Source: Kocuria turfanensis
GTDB lineage: Bacteria > Actinomycetota > Actinomycetes > Actinomycetales > Micrococcaceae
Assembly: GCF_001580365.1 (NCBI RefSeq)
Contig: NZ_CP014480.1
Location: 682,001-746,000, forward strand
DNA: 64,000 nt
Direction: 5' to 3'
The translations under genes and the position numbers were made by a program. This document shows, piece after piece, positions 48,301 to 57,552 of the stretch. The notes under the pieces were generated by a model. It saw nothing but the letters and a program-made list of their open reading frames with translations. It was not told the DNA's origin and did no database searches. Every line of letters starts with the position of its first letter. Within the stretch, counting starts at the first letter, position 1.

Positions 48301-49815
48301 TCAGCCCGAGGACGCGGACGAGGGCGCGGTGACGGCGGTTTCGCCGCCCTCAGCGGCCACCTGCGCGTACGACGCCGAGACCCGGCGGTAGACCGGGGTC
48401 AGGAAGGCCAGCAGCGCGGCCGCGATCATCACGATTCCCGCCACGAGGAACACCAGGGCGATGCCGCGGGAGGTGCCCTCCCCCAGCAGCGGAGCCAGCT
48501 GGGCGGCGCCCTCGGCCGATCGCGCGTACGGGATGATCCAGACCTGGGCGACCGGTGCGATGAGGAACGCGGTGATCGGCGCGGCGGCGGACTCGAACGC
48601 CATGGCGAAACCGAAGACCCGGCCCTGCCGTTCCAGCGGCACCACCCGCTGGATGACCGTCTGCTCGGCCGCCTCCACGAAAGGGACGAGCACGAGGTAG
48701 AGCCAGATGCCGAGGACGTACAGCCAGGCCCACTCCCGCAGTGTGAACACCGCCCCGAGCACGCCCATCGCGACCACGGCGAGCAGCATGGTCCGCAACG
48801 GGTTGGACCCGAGGCCGAACTTGCCGATCAGCGCCCCGCCCACGATGAAACCGGTGGCACCGAGCGCGAAGACCGCTCCCCAGATCTCCACGGGGAACAT
48901 CTCCAGGCCGTAGGGGTCCATCAGCGCCATGTAGACGCCGCCGATGAAGTTGTTGAACGTCGAGAACAGGATCAGCGCGAACAGCCCGGACACGGCCAGC
49001 ACGGCCGCGAAGGCACCCCGGAGGTCGAAGCCGCCGTGTGCGTCCGTGGCCGCGGCGCGCACCTCCTCGGGCATGCGCAGCGTGAGCAGGTGCACGAGGG
49101 CCACGGCAGTGAGCGCCACGGCGACGACGACTGTGCCGCCCATGCCCAGCAGCCCGATGGACAGGCCGGAGAGCACCGAGGTGACGATGAACATCAGTCC
49201 CTGCACCATGCCCACGAGTCCGTTGGCGTTGGCCCTCCGGTCCGGTTCCATGAGGATCGTGACCGTGGTGGACAGGGCGATGTTGCGCATGTTCTCCACC
49301 ACGGCCCCGATCAGGACGACCAGGGCGAAGGCCCAGAGCCACGGCCGGGTCAGGTCTGCCATGGCAGTGGCGGGGGTGAGGAGGTACAGGATCCCGGCGA
49401 GCACGAACATCACCAGGGTGAAGACGGCGGCGAAGCGCATCACGACGAGCTTGCGGTAACGGTCGACGAAGGTGCCGAAGCTGATGCTGGAGAGCGCGAT
49501 CAGCAGCATGTACGCGCCGCCGACCACCCCGGTGGCGATCACGTTGCGCGTCTCCAGATACACCCAGAACGTCAGGGCGAACCACAGGTAGCTGGTCGTG
49601 ATGTTGGCGAGCGCCGTGTTCACGAGGATCCCGGCGAAGGTGCGGGACCGCTGCGCCGGGCTGCGCACGGACGTGTCGACGGCGTCGGAGTCGACCGGAC
49701 CGGGCGGCCCGCCGTCTCCGTCCGGCACGGGCCGCACGGCCGCGTCCGCTGGACCTGGCACGCCTTCGGCGGGAGCATCGACGGCCCGGGAGGAACCCGG
49801 ATGCTGCTCGTTCAT
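48301..49815 (-). CDS. Major facilitator superfamily transporter
   Basis: MFS permease of 504 residues with twelve predicted helices after a 60-residue hydrophilic head rich in Pro/Ala/Asp. FAGILVNTALANITTSYLWFAL opens helix 1, followed by FGTFVDRYRKLVVMRFAA (the D-R-x-x-R-R-like loop between helices 2 and 3), NANGLVGMVQGLMF and GRVFGFAMAFESAAAPITAFLIAPV. This is the drug-efflux-like/MdfA-type group. The substrate is unknown. ATG 49815. It is convergent with the AraC-type gene. Beyond its start, 49816-50417 is a 602-base stretch in which I see no gene. Confidence 0.88.
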   Translation of the reverse strand: MNEQHPGSSRAVDAPAEGVPGPADAAVRPVPDGDGGPPGPVDSDAVDTSVRSPAQRSRTFAGILVNTALANITTSYLWFALTFWVYLETRNVIATGVVGGAYMLLIALSSISFGTFVDRYRKLVVMRFAAVFTLVMFVLAGILYLLTPATAMADLTRPWLWAFALVVLIGAVVENMRNIALSTTVTILMEPDRRANANGLVGMVQGLMFIVTSVLSGLSIGLLGMGGTVVVAVALTAVALVHLLTLRMPEEVRAAATDAHGGFDLRGAFAAVLAVSGLFALILFSTFNNFIGGVYMALMDPYGLEMFPVEIWGAVFALGATGFIVGGALIGKFGLGSNPLRTMLLAVVAMGVLGAVFTLREWAWLYVLGIWLYLVLVPFVEAAEQTVIQRVVPLERQGRVFGFAMAFESAAAPITAFLIAPVAQVWIIPYARSAEGAAQLAPLLGEGTSRGIALVFLVAGIVMIAAALLAFLTPVYRRVSASYAQVAAEGGETAVTAPSSASSG

Positions 49816-50417
49816 GCGGCCAGTCTAGAAACGACCGCGGACACGGTAGCCGCTGTCCGGCTCGCCGCGCAGGACACGCGCCCGACCCCGCTCCTGGGAG
49901 CCGGTACGACGTGCACCGACGTGCTGGTGCAGCCCGTCGTTGGGCACAGACCCGTCCCGGCCCGGCCCTATCGTCGCCACGCTGCGCAGGAGGTCGGATC
50001 GACGACCTCGGGCACCGCGCCCGGGACGGTTCGCACCGCCGGTGACGGACGGTATGCGGGCTCAGGACGGTGACGCGCCGACCGAGCCTTTCCGAGGTCG
50101 TCCACGTCCCCGCCGGACGGTGGGCGGAGCCGAGTTCCCGAGCTGCGGCGGCGACCGGGGCACCGTCGGCGCATGGTCGCTGCGGGACCCCGCGGGGCTT
50201 GCACCCCGGACCTGGCCGACAGTCCTCGTGTCCGGTGAAGGGGAAGGCGGCGCGCGACGATCACGGGTCGCTGCCGGCACAGCGGTGCCCCACAGGGACG
50301 ACGGGAAGGTCGGCCTCGTGGGTCTGTTCGGATCACCGGCAGGCCGATGGGAGACCTCGACGTGTGAGGCGGCACCGAGCACCTTAGGACGTCGGACACG
50401 GCCTGGAGAATGAACCC

Positions 50418-52046
50418 ATGACGGCAACGGCGCAGCGGCGGCCCCGAACCCGGGTGAGCGGTGAGGAATGTCCGGGCGAGTCCGTGCCTCCGGAGATGCT
50501 CGACCTCCGGGCGAGGGGTGCCGCCGTGCGAGCCGCTGCCTTCGAGCTCGCTGACGCGGCTGCGGCGGAGGCGCGAGCAGTGGGCGCGCAGCTGCGGTGC
50601 ATCCACCGCCTGTGGCTGGCCGCGCAGGCGGCTCGCACGGCGGCCCGGTTCGAGGCGATGGAGAAGGCCCAGGCGGAGCTGTTCGCCCGTGGTGCTGTCC
50701 GCCCGGACCCGCTGAGTCCCTTGGCCGAGGCGGAGCACCAACTGGTCGTGGACGTGGCGGCCGAGGTCGGGCCGGCCCTCCGGCTGCCCTCGGGTACGGC
50801 CCGGCGGCGTGTGGAGGACGCCGTGCTGCTGGCCGAGATGCTGCCGGAGGTCCTGATCGCTCTGGAGGCGGGCCGGATCGGTGCGGCCCAGGCCATGGTC
50901 ATGGTGGAGCAGTGGCGCGAGCTGGTCGTGGACGCGCCGACCTGGACCGGCACGCAGTGCGTGCCGCCGCCCGTCGAGTCTGTCTGCCGCCTGATCGCCG
51001 AGCTGCTGGAGCGCGCCCCGCAGGTGACGGCCGCGCAGCTGCGGGCAACAGCTCGTGCCCGGCGCGCCGTGCTCGTGGCCGACGCCGAGGAGCGCAGCCG
51101 GCGAGCCGCGCGGAAGCATCGTGCAGTGTGGGTGGAGCCGGCGTCCGACGGGACGGCCTATCTGCACGCGCTGCTGGACGCGCACGTGGCGATCGCCGTG
51201 CACGGCCGGCTCGAAGAACTGGCCACCCTGCTGGGCGAGGACGTACCCGTGCCGGGCCGTCCGGGACCGGCGTGCGCGCCGGGGCCGGAGCTCCCGGAGG
51301 CCGCGGAGCCGCGCACCGCAGGAGAACTCCGTGCCGATGTGCTGGCGGACCTGCTGCTGGACGGTGTCCTGCCGGACGATGCACGCTTTCCGCGCGGAAT
51401 CAGGGCGCAGGTGAGTGTGACCGTGCCGGTGGCCATGCTGACCGGTGCCGGAGCAGGACCAGGAGCGACCGGGTGCGGCGCCCCGATGCTGTCCGGCTAC
51501 GGCCCGATCAGCGCGGAGGTGGCCCGTCAGCTGGCTGCCGGTGCCGGAGCCTGGCACCGGGTGCTGACCCACCCCGCCACGGGGGTGGTCCTCGACCACG
51601 ACCGCACCGTCTATGCCGTGCCGCGGGACCTGCGTCGTCTGGTCGAGCTGCGCGACGGCACCTGCCGGTTCCCCGGGTGCCGGCGCCGGGCCCAGAGCTG
51701 CGATCTGGACCACACGGTGGCCTGGATCGACGGAGGGCCGACGGCCGAGCACAATCTGGCCGCACTGTGCCGGCACCACCACCGGATCAAGCACCGCAGC
51801 GGGCACCTCGGGCGCTGGTCGGTGCGGCAGATCGATGCTGAGCCCGCGCTCGGAGCAACCGGGGAACCGCCGGGACGTACCGCGGTGCTGGAGTGGACGT
51901 CGCCTGCCGGCCTCGTGCACCGGTCCGCGCCCGAGCACGTCGGTGGTCGTGAGATCCTCGCTGACCTCCGCCGCACACCGGTCGCCGGCAGACCACCCGG
52001 GGATTCCCCGCCCCTTGACCTGGGTGACGCTCCCCCGCCCTTCTGA
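50418..52046 (+). CDS. DUF222/HNH endonuclease (13E12 repeat family)
   Basis: Protein of 542 residues. Residues about 20-330 form a helical DUF222 domain (VGPALRLPSGTARRRVEDAVLLAEMLPEVL, read in parts; AEERSRRAARKHRAVWVEP). Residues about 405-470 form an HNH nuclease: GTCRFPGCRRRAQSCDLDH (zinc-ribbon Cys and the first His), AWIDGGPTAEHNLAALCRHHHRIKH (the Asn and last His). The C-terminus is Pro-rich. Such 13E12-type genes are abundant in actinobacteria and considered mobile or phage-linked nucleases. ATG 50418. The last 26 codons are part of a 78-bp tandem repeat that continues past the stop. Confidence 0.92.
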   Translation: MTATAQRRPRTRVSGEECPGESVPPEMLDLRARGAAVRAAAFELADAAAAEARAVGAQLRCIHRLWLAAQAARTAARFEAMEKAQAELFARGAVRPDPLSPLAEAEHQLVVDVAAEVGPALRLPSGTARRRVEDAVLLAEMLPEVLIALEAGRIGAAQAMVMVEQWRELVVDAPTWTGTQCVPPPVESVCRLIAELLERAPQVTAAQLRATARARRAVLVADAEERSRRAARKHRAVWVEPASDGTAYLHALLDAHVAIAVHGRLEELATLLGEDVPVPGRPGPACAPGPELPEAAEPRTAGELRADVLADLLLDGVLPDDARFPRGIRAQVSVTVPVAMLTGAGAGPGATGCGAPMLSGYGPISAEVARQLAAGAGAWHRVLTHPATGVVLDHDRTVYAVPRDLRRLVELRDGTCRFPGCRRRAQSCDLDHTVAWIDGGPTAEHNLAALCRHHHRIKHRSGHLGRWSVRQIDAEPALGATGEPPGRTAVLEWTSPAGLVHRSAPEHVGGREILADLRRTPVAGRPPGDSPPLDLGDAPPPF

Positions 52047-52220
52047 CGCCAGAGTTCTCGGCTCTCCCGACCACCCGTGGGTCCTCCGCCCCTCGACCCG
52101 GGTGACGCTCCCCCGCCTTTCTGACGTCAGAGTTCCCGGGTCCCCCGACCACCCGTGAGTCCTCCGCCCCTCGATCCGGTGGGGGCTCCCCCGCCCTTCT
52201 GGTGTGGGAGTGCCCGAGCC
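51991..52220. repeat. 78-bp tandem repeat duplicating the 3' end of the HNH gene
   Basis: GACCACCCG starts units at 51991, 52069 and 52147 (exactly 78 = 26 codons apart). The first unit encodes the last residues of the HNH protein and its TGA (52044-52046); the two following copies lie beyond the stop. Confidence 0.88.
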
Positions 52221-52267
52221 CCCTCCTGAGCGCGGTTCTGAGTCGTCGTCCGTCCGCGTCCGTCCGC

Positions 52268-52440
52268 GAACCCGGCCTGCGAACCCGGCCTGCGAACCCG
52301 GCCTGCGAAGACGGCCTGCGAAGACGGCACAGCACGGCACGGCACAGCACGGCACAGCACGGCACGGCACGGCACGGCACGGCACAGCACGGGACAGCAC
52401 GGCACGGCGCGGGGCGGCGCGGCGCGGCGCGGCGCGGCGA
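52268..52440. repeat. Low-complexity array: 13-bp repeats then pentanucleotides
   Basis: GAACCCGGCCTGC repeats three times (52268-52306), then GAAGACGGCCTGC (52307-52331, about twice), followed by runs of GGCAC/AGCAC (about 52325-52405) and GGCGC (about 52406-52440). The stretch 52047-52942 contains no gene I support. Confidence 0.85.
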
Positions 52441-52942
52441 CCATACGTGAATCGGGCACGGCGACTGTACGGCGACACGGTACGGCGATGCGGCACGGCA
52501 CGGTAAGCAGACGGTACGCGCCGACGGCCCGAGGACGATACGAAGACGGCACGGCGACGGCGTGCGCATCGCCGCTGTCCGGGTCTGTGACCTGCCGGCA
52601 TTCGTCCATGCTGATCGGTGGCAGCCCGTCCGCAGTCCCCGATTCGGACTCGACGACCGGGCCTCGCCTCGTACGCCGGGCGCCGTGGATGGGCGTCGAC
52701 TCCGCGGCGAGCGAGCAGGAATGCCTGCGCGTCGTCGTCATGGAATCGCGGGAACCTCCACGGGCGTAGGCATCGGTCACCGAGCAGGGTTAACGTGACA
52801 GTCCGAGGGCCGGCAACCCTCCCTGCCCCCGGCGGATCCAACCCCGACATGCTGACCGTTGACGCATATTCCTCGTGGCGGGTGCGTCCTTCCAGCCCAT
52901 CGTCGACATCCACGGCAGGGGCGTCGCGACAAGGAGCCGGCG

Positions 52943-53887
52943 ATGAACACGACCACTCGATCACCTCGCCACCTCGTGTGGCCGGCCTTCCTGGTGGGAG
53001 CCCTGCTGCTGCTCGGAGCCGGCAACGAGGTGCTGTACGGGATCGCCGTCCCAGCGGCCGCACTGGCCCTCGTCGTGGCGGTCCCGGGGCCCCGGCCCCG
53101 CCTGGCACGGCACCCCGATGCACTCGACCTGGCCGTGGTGGCCGGGCTCTACCTCGGGGTAGTGACTCTGTTCTGGCTCGCGTTCCGGGTGTTCACCCAG
53201 CAGAACACCTTGGGCCTGTTCCTGTGCTTCGCCTCCGGGATGGTGCTGGGAGTGGTGGGCCCGGTCGTCTACACCGTGTGGATCCGTGGCCGGAGTCTGT
53301 CCGCACTGGGGCTGCGTCGCGACAACATCGGCCGGTCCGTCGCCCTGGGCGTCGTCCTGGCCGGTGTGCAGTTCGCGCTCACGCTGTGGGGCTACGACCT
53401 GCCGCAACCGGTGGACTGGGTGCCGCTGCTGGCGCTCGCCCTGACCGTCGGACTCTTCGAGGTCGTGTTCTTCCGGGGCTTCGTGCAGACCCGGTTGGAG
53501 ACCGCGTTCGGGTCCGTGGCCGGCGTCGGCGGGTCCGCCGCGCTGTACGCCGGCTACCACGTCGGCTACGGCATGGGCGCTTCCGAGATGCTCTTCCTCT
53601 TCGGACTGGGCGTCGTCTACGCGGTCGCGTTCGCCCTGGTCCGCAACGTCGTGGTGCTGTGGCCGCTGCTGGTGCCGCTCGGGTCGTTCTACAACAACCT
53701 GCAGGGCGGTGGCATCACCATGCCGTGGGCAGCGATCCTGGGTTTCGCGGACGTGCTCGCCCTCATGTTCGCGGCCGTGTGGCTCGCCGCCAGGCACGAA
53801 CGCCGCCGGGATCCGGGGGCACTGCCCCAGGGACCGGGATCCCGGCGACAGCAATCGGAGCCACGAGCACCGTCTCCCGATTCCTGA
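52943..53887 (+). CDS. CPBP-family intramembrane protease-like protein
   Basis: Integral membrane protein of 314 residues with about eight helices. The CPBP motif 1 region reads VGLFEVVFFRGFVQTRLE (the usual E-E-x-x-x-R is here E-V-x-x-x-R), motif 2 is ALYAGYHVGYG and a later NNLQGGG sits where motif 3 occurs. CPBP proteins are intramembrane glutamyl proteases or maturation factors for secreted peptides. The Val in place of the second Glu may reduce activity. ATG 52943 has AAGGAGCCGGCG upstream. The C-terminal tail is basic (RHERRRDPGALPQG). No clear partner peptide is seen nearby. Confidence 0.8.
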   Translation: MNTTTRSPRHLVWPAFLVGALLLLGAGNEVLYGIAVPAAALALVVAVPGPRPRLARHPDALDLAVVAGLYLGVVTLFWLAFRVFTQQNTLGLFLCFASGMVLGVVGPVVYTVWIRGRSLSALGLRRDNIGRSVALGVVLAGVQFALTLWGYDLPQPVDWVPLLALALTVGLFEVVFFRGFVQTRLETAFGSVAGVGGSAALYAGYHVGYGMGASEMLFLFGLGVVYAVAFALVRNVVVLWPLLVPLGSFYNNLQGGGITMPWAAILGFADVLALMFAAVWLAARHERRRDPGALPQGPGSRRQQSEPRAPSPDS

Positions 53888-54222
53888 CAGGGGCTGTGGG
53901 GCCCGACGCCCGAGGCACTCCCCCGCAGGTCGGACCTGCCGGCCGTGGCCGCGGGACGCACGACGGGCGTCCCGCCCCGGTGGTCTGCCGGATGCCCGAC
54001 CCGGGACGGACGCTCCGCGCACGAGCGGCGTGCCGTGCCCGTCACCGTCCGGGCCGCGAGCACCGGCCATCCGGTCGATGCGGCGTCCGTCGGGGATCGA
54101 GGCGGCAGTCCCGAGTGCTCGGCCGGGGCGCGCCGTCATGCACCGCCCCAGGATTGACCCCCGGACGCGGTCCGGACAGGATGGTGCGCCCCGGACGTCG
54201 TCGCACACCGAAGGACCACCTC

Positions 54223-54843
54223 ATGGGCATCATCCAGGTCGACCTCTTCCTCACCCTCGACGGCGTCTACCAGGGCCCGGGCGGGCCGGACGAGGACCGT
54301 GCGGGCGGCTTCGAGCTCGGCGGCTGGCAGGGCGCGTACTTCGACGACGCGACGGGGGAGATGATCGGCGCCGGCATCGACCGGCTGGACGCGCTGCTGC
54401 TCGGACGCAGGACGTACGACATCTTCGCCGGCTACTGGCCGGCCCACGGGGACGACGACCCGATCGCCGTGAGGTTTAACGCCGTGCCGAAGTTCGTCGT
54501 GTCGCGCACGCTGACCGACCCGTCCTGGGCGGGCAGCACGGTCCTGCGGGACGTCGCGGCGGAGGTGCGAGCGCTCCGGGACCGGTTCGACGCAGTGCAC
54601 GTCATCGGCAGCGGCGAGCTCGTGACAGCGCTGCTGCGGGAGGACCTCGTCGACCGGCTGAACCTCCTCGTCTATCCACTGGTCCTGGGCTCGGGCAAGC
54701 GCATCTTCGGCAGTGGTGCGGCCCCGGCCGCCTTCACCCTGGTGGCGCCGCCGCGGGCGTTCCCGAAGGGAGCCGTCTCCCTGGTCTACGAGCGGGCCGG
54801 CGCCCCGGTGACCGGCGTCGACGTCGCACGAGCCGGCCAGTAG
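54223..54843 (+). CDS. Dihydrofolate reductase-like (RibD C-terminal) protein, second paralogue
   Basis: Protein of 206 residues related to the one at 39191-39748 but diverged. IIQVDLFLTLDGVYQGPGGP is the first block, LLLGRRTYDIFAGYWPAHG the NADPH region, KFVVSRTLTDPSWAGSTVL and GSGELVTALLREDLVDRLNLLVYPLVLGSGKRIFGSG (read in parts) the core. ATG 54223 has AAGGACCACC upstream. Such proteins reduce unknown substrates with NADPH. The gap 53888-54222 upstream and 54844-55259 downstream show no recognisable gene. Confidence 0.86.
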   Translation: MGIIQVDLFLTLDGVYQGPGGPDEDRAGGFELGGWQGAYFDDATGEMIGAGIDRLDALLLGRRTYDIFAGYWPAHGDDDPIAVRFNAVPKFVVSRTLTDPSWAGSTVLRDVAAEVRALRDRFDAVHVIGSGELVTALLREDLVDRLNLLVYPLVLGSGKRIFGSGAAPAAFTLVAPPRAFPKGAVSLVYERAGAPVTGVDVARAGQ

Positions 54844-55259
54844 GCGAGCACCGATGCTCACGCGCGCCACGGACCGCGCAGCGCCCAGCAGGTGACGACA
54901 CGGCCGCCCCCGACGGCAGCGGCGCCGTGCTCCGCGGAGGACCGGCCGGCAGGACGCCCGGACGGTGCGCCCGGACAGGGCCGCGCCGTCCCGGGCTGCG
55001 GTCGTCACGGGTCCGGCGCCGGGTCACCCGGGCGGGGTGAGGACAGGGGCGGCCGTGGTGGCGACCGTGGACGTACCTGGAGCGCGGCCCCAGGAGTTCG
55101 CCGGGCGCGCCGAGCGCGACCACCCGGACGGGCCGCCGGCCCGGAGCCCGCCCGGACCGGGAATCCTGCCGGCACGACCGAGGACGGTGACGATCGGGGC
55201 CGACGACCGGGCGCCTGCTCCGGCGCCTCCTCCGACGACCTCACGACGGGTGACCACTC

Positions 55260-56546
55260 ATGGCCGGGACGAGCACGCACGAAGGACCCACCGTCCGCAC
55301 GCAGCTGCAGCTTGCCGTTCCGGCACTCCTGGTCGGCACGGTCTCGGCGCTGGGCCTGTTCGTCGTCGACGAGGTGGCTCTCGTCGTCGAGCACCTCCTC
55401 TGGTCGACCCTGCCCTCGCTGTGGGGCCTGGATCCGGGGTCGGGCTGGTGGATCCTCGGGGTCCTCACCCTGACCGGCCTGGCCGTCGGGCTGGTGGTGC
55501 AGTTCGTCCCGGGACACGGCGGCCGCGATTCCGCGACGACGGAGCTGATCGCGCCGCCGCTGAAGCTCGCAGCGGTCCCCAGCCTGGTGCTGGTGACGGT
55601 GCTCGGACTGGCCGGCGGGGTGAGCATGGGGCCGGAGCTCCCCATCATCGCCATCAACACCGCGGTCCTGGTGGCCCTCGTGGCCCGGTGGTGGCCGCGG
55701 GTGCCCGTCGAGCTCGTCGTGCTGATCACCGCGTCGGGGACGATCGGCGCCCTGTTCGGGACGCCCGTGGCAGCCGCTCTGGTGCTCACCGGCGTGGTCG
55801 CCGCCTTCAAGCAGGGAGGCGCCCTGTGGGACCGGCTCTTCCTTCCGCTGGCGGCGGCGGGCGCGGGCGCGGTCACCATGAGGTGGCTCGCCGGCCCGCA
55901 GCTGCCCGAGGCCGGCCCGCCTCCGCTCGGCACCCCCGACGCCGTCGATCTCGCCACCGGTCTCGCCGTGGCGGTGGGAGGCGCCCTGGTGGGGCTGGCC
56001 ACGGTCCACCTGTTCCCGCACCTGCACCGGCTGTTCCACTCGCTGCGGCACCCGGTGCTCTACAGCACCCTCGGCGGTCTGCTGCTGGGCGTCCTGGGCG
56101 TGCTGGGAGGACCGATCACCCTGTTCAAGGGCGCCCGCCAGACGGGCGAGCTCATCCAGAACGCTGCGGACTACTCCCCGTGGCAGCTGGCACTCGTCGT
56201 CGCGGTCAAGCTCGCGGCCCTGCTCGTCGCCGCGAGCGCCGGCTTCCGGGGCGGGCACGTCTTCCCGGCGGTCTTCATGGGCGCCGGCGTCGGGCTGCTG
56301 GGGCACGCGCTGATCCCGGGGATGCCGCTGGGGCTGGCGCTCGCCTGCGGAGTCCTCGGCGTGCTCCTGCCCGTGACGCGGGACGGCTGGATCTCCCTGT
56401 TCGTCGCCGTGGTCCTGGTCGGCGACGTCACGGTGCTGGCCGTCCTCAGCCTCGTCATCCTGCCCGTCTGGCTCCTGGTGTCCAGAGCACCGGGGATGGT
56501 GGTCAGCCCGCCGGGGTCGCCCGAGGCGTCGGAGCCCACACTCTGA
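55260..56546 (+). CDS. ClC-family chloride channel/transporter-like protein
   Basis: Membrane protein of 428 residues in the ClC voltage-gated chloride channel family, about 14 helices. GGVSMGPELPIIAINTAVLVA replaces the usual G-K/R-E-G-P selectivity motif; AGFRGGHVFPAVFMGAGVGLLGH matches the G-x-F-x-P block. The canonical G-S-G-I-P motif is not apparent near the N-terminus, so the ion selectivity may differ from that of the fluoride- or chloride-exchange relatives. ATG 55260. It is convergent with the amidotransferase gene whose open frame reads antisense through this whole gene. Confidence 0.85.
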   Translation: MAGTSTHEGPTVRTQLQLAVPALLVGTVSALGLFVVDEVALVVEHLLWSTLPSLWGLDPGSGWWILGVLTLTGLAVGLVVQFVPGHGGRDSATTELIAPPLKLAAVPSLVLVTVLGLAGGVSMGPELPIIAINTAVLVALVARWWPRVPVELVVLITASGTIGALFGTPVAAALVLTGVVAAFKQGGALWDRLFLPLAAAGAGAVTMRWLAGPQLPEAGPPPLGTPDAVDLATGLAVAVGGALVGLATVHLFPHLHRLFHSLRHPVLYSTLGGLLLGVLGVLGGPITLFKGARQTGELIQNAADYSPWQLALVVAVKLAALLVAASAGFRGGHVFPAVFMGAGVGLLGHALIPGMPLGLALACGVLGVLLPVTRDGWISLFVAVVLVGDVTVLAVLSLVILPVWLLVSRAPGMVVSPPGSPEASEPTL

Positions 56547-57386
56547 CCGGTCCGGCCCCAAGCGGTGACGGGGGTGAACGAAGAGCTCGACCTCTCCGTC
56601 GTGCACGGCCAGGCCGGTGGACTCCGGCACCTCCTGCCACGCTCCGCGCAGATCGCCCAGGGGCTCGGACACCACCATCCGCGCGTCCTCGGAGAGCTGC
56701 TGGAGCATGGCGTGCTCCGGGTACTGGGCACGCAGCGCCGAGACGTCGGCGCTGTGGAACAGCGACCGGGAGCGGCCCTCGCTGGAGTAGCGGAAGGCCC
56801 AGGTGGTCCGCCCGTCGGTGGTGGCCACCGTCATCTGGAGCGGGTGCTCCACGCCGTGACGGTGGCCGACCTCCTCGATGAGCCCCGCCGCTGCCGCGAC
56901 GGCTGCCGCCGGGTCCTGCTCCAGGCCGAGGGTGAGGGCGAGGAAGAAGAACAGCTCCGAGTCCGTGGAGCCCTCGATCAGCGGGAACAGCCGGGGCTCG
57001 ACGGCCAGCACGAGGTCGCGCTTGAGGGTCAGGAAGTCCTCGATGAGCCCGTTGTGCATCCACAGCCAGTGGCCGTGACGGAACGGATGGCAGTTGGTCT
57101 GCTGCACCGCAGTGCCGGTGGTGGCCCGGATGTGCGCGAAGACGTAGCCCGGCGAGGCCTGCATCGCCAGTTCGTGCAGGTTGCGGTCGTTCCAGGCGGG
57201 CTCCGTGCTGCGGAACAGCCCCGGCGTCGGCCGGTTGCCGTACCAGCCGACGCCGAAGCCGTCCCCGTTGGTGGTCTCCACGCCCAGGCGCGCGTGCTTG
57301 CTCTGCACGACCAGGGAGTTGGCGGGTTTGAACAGCAGGTCCTCCAGGCTCACGGGCGAACCCGAGTACGCCAGCCAGCGGAACAT
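56547..57386 (-). CDS. Class II glutamine amidotransferase-like protein, catalytic Cys lost and stop missing
   Basis: Protein of the EgtC/YafJ-type class II amidotransferase family. Its core is intact to about residue 275: NGDGFGVGWYG, EPAWNDRNLHELA, VFAHIRATTGTAVQQTNCHPF and GHWLWMHNGLIEDF. Normal members begin M-C-R-W, with Cys2 as the nucleophile freed by Met removal; this one starts MFRWLAYSGSPVSLEDLLF, so Cys2 is Phe (TTC). After VELFVHPRHR the frame does not stop but runs antisense through the ClC gene to 55005 (793 codons in all). One base near 56565 would give ELF-FTPVTA, the usual tail, without an immediate stop. Likely damaged. Confidence 0.75.
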
Positions 57387-57552
57387 GTCGCTCGTCCTCT
57401 CATGCCATGGGGGCCGCCGCCTCAGCGGCGAGCCTCCGAGGAGCCTCGTTCCGGGGCCGTGGAGCCAGCACCGCCTCCGCGGCACGCCTGGAGTGAAACC
57501 TCGTCCCGGGGCCGCGGCCGTCGGCCGGGCCCCGGGACGTCGGCGGAGCCGA

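Noticed and set aside
4930..52440. Possible CRISPR arrays among the tandem repeats
   Set aside because: The repeats are contiguous or degenerate, with no unique 25-40-base spacers, and no cas genes are present.
49968..53123. Minus-strand open frame over the HNH gene and the pentamer repeats
   Set aside because: Shadow of the HNH gene plus repeat-derived Cys/Arg/Ala runs; no motif.
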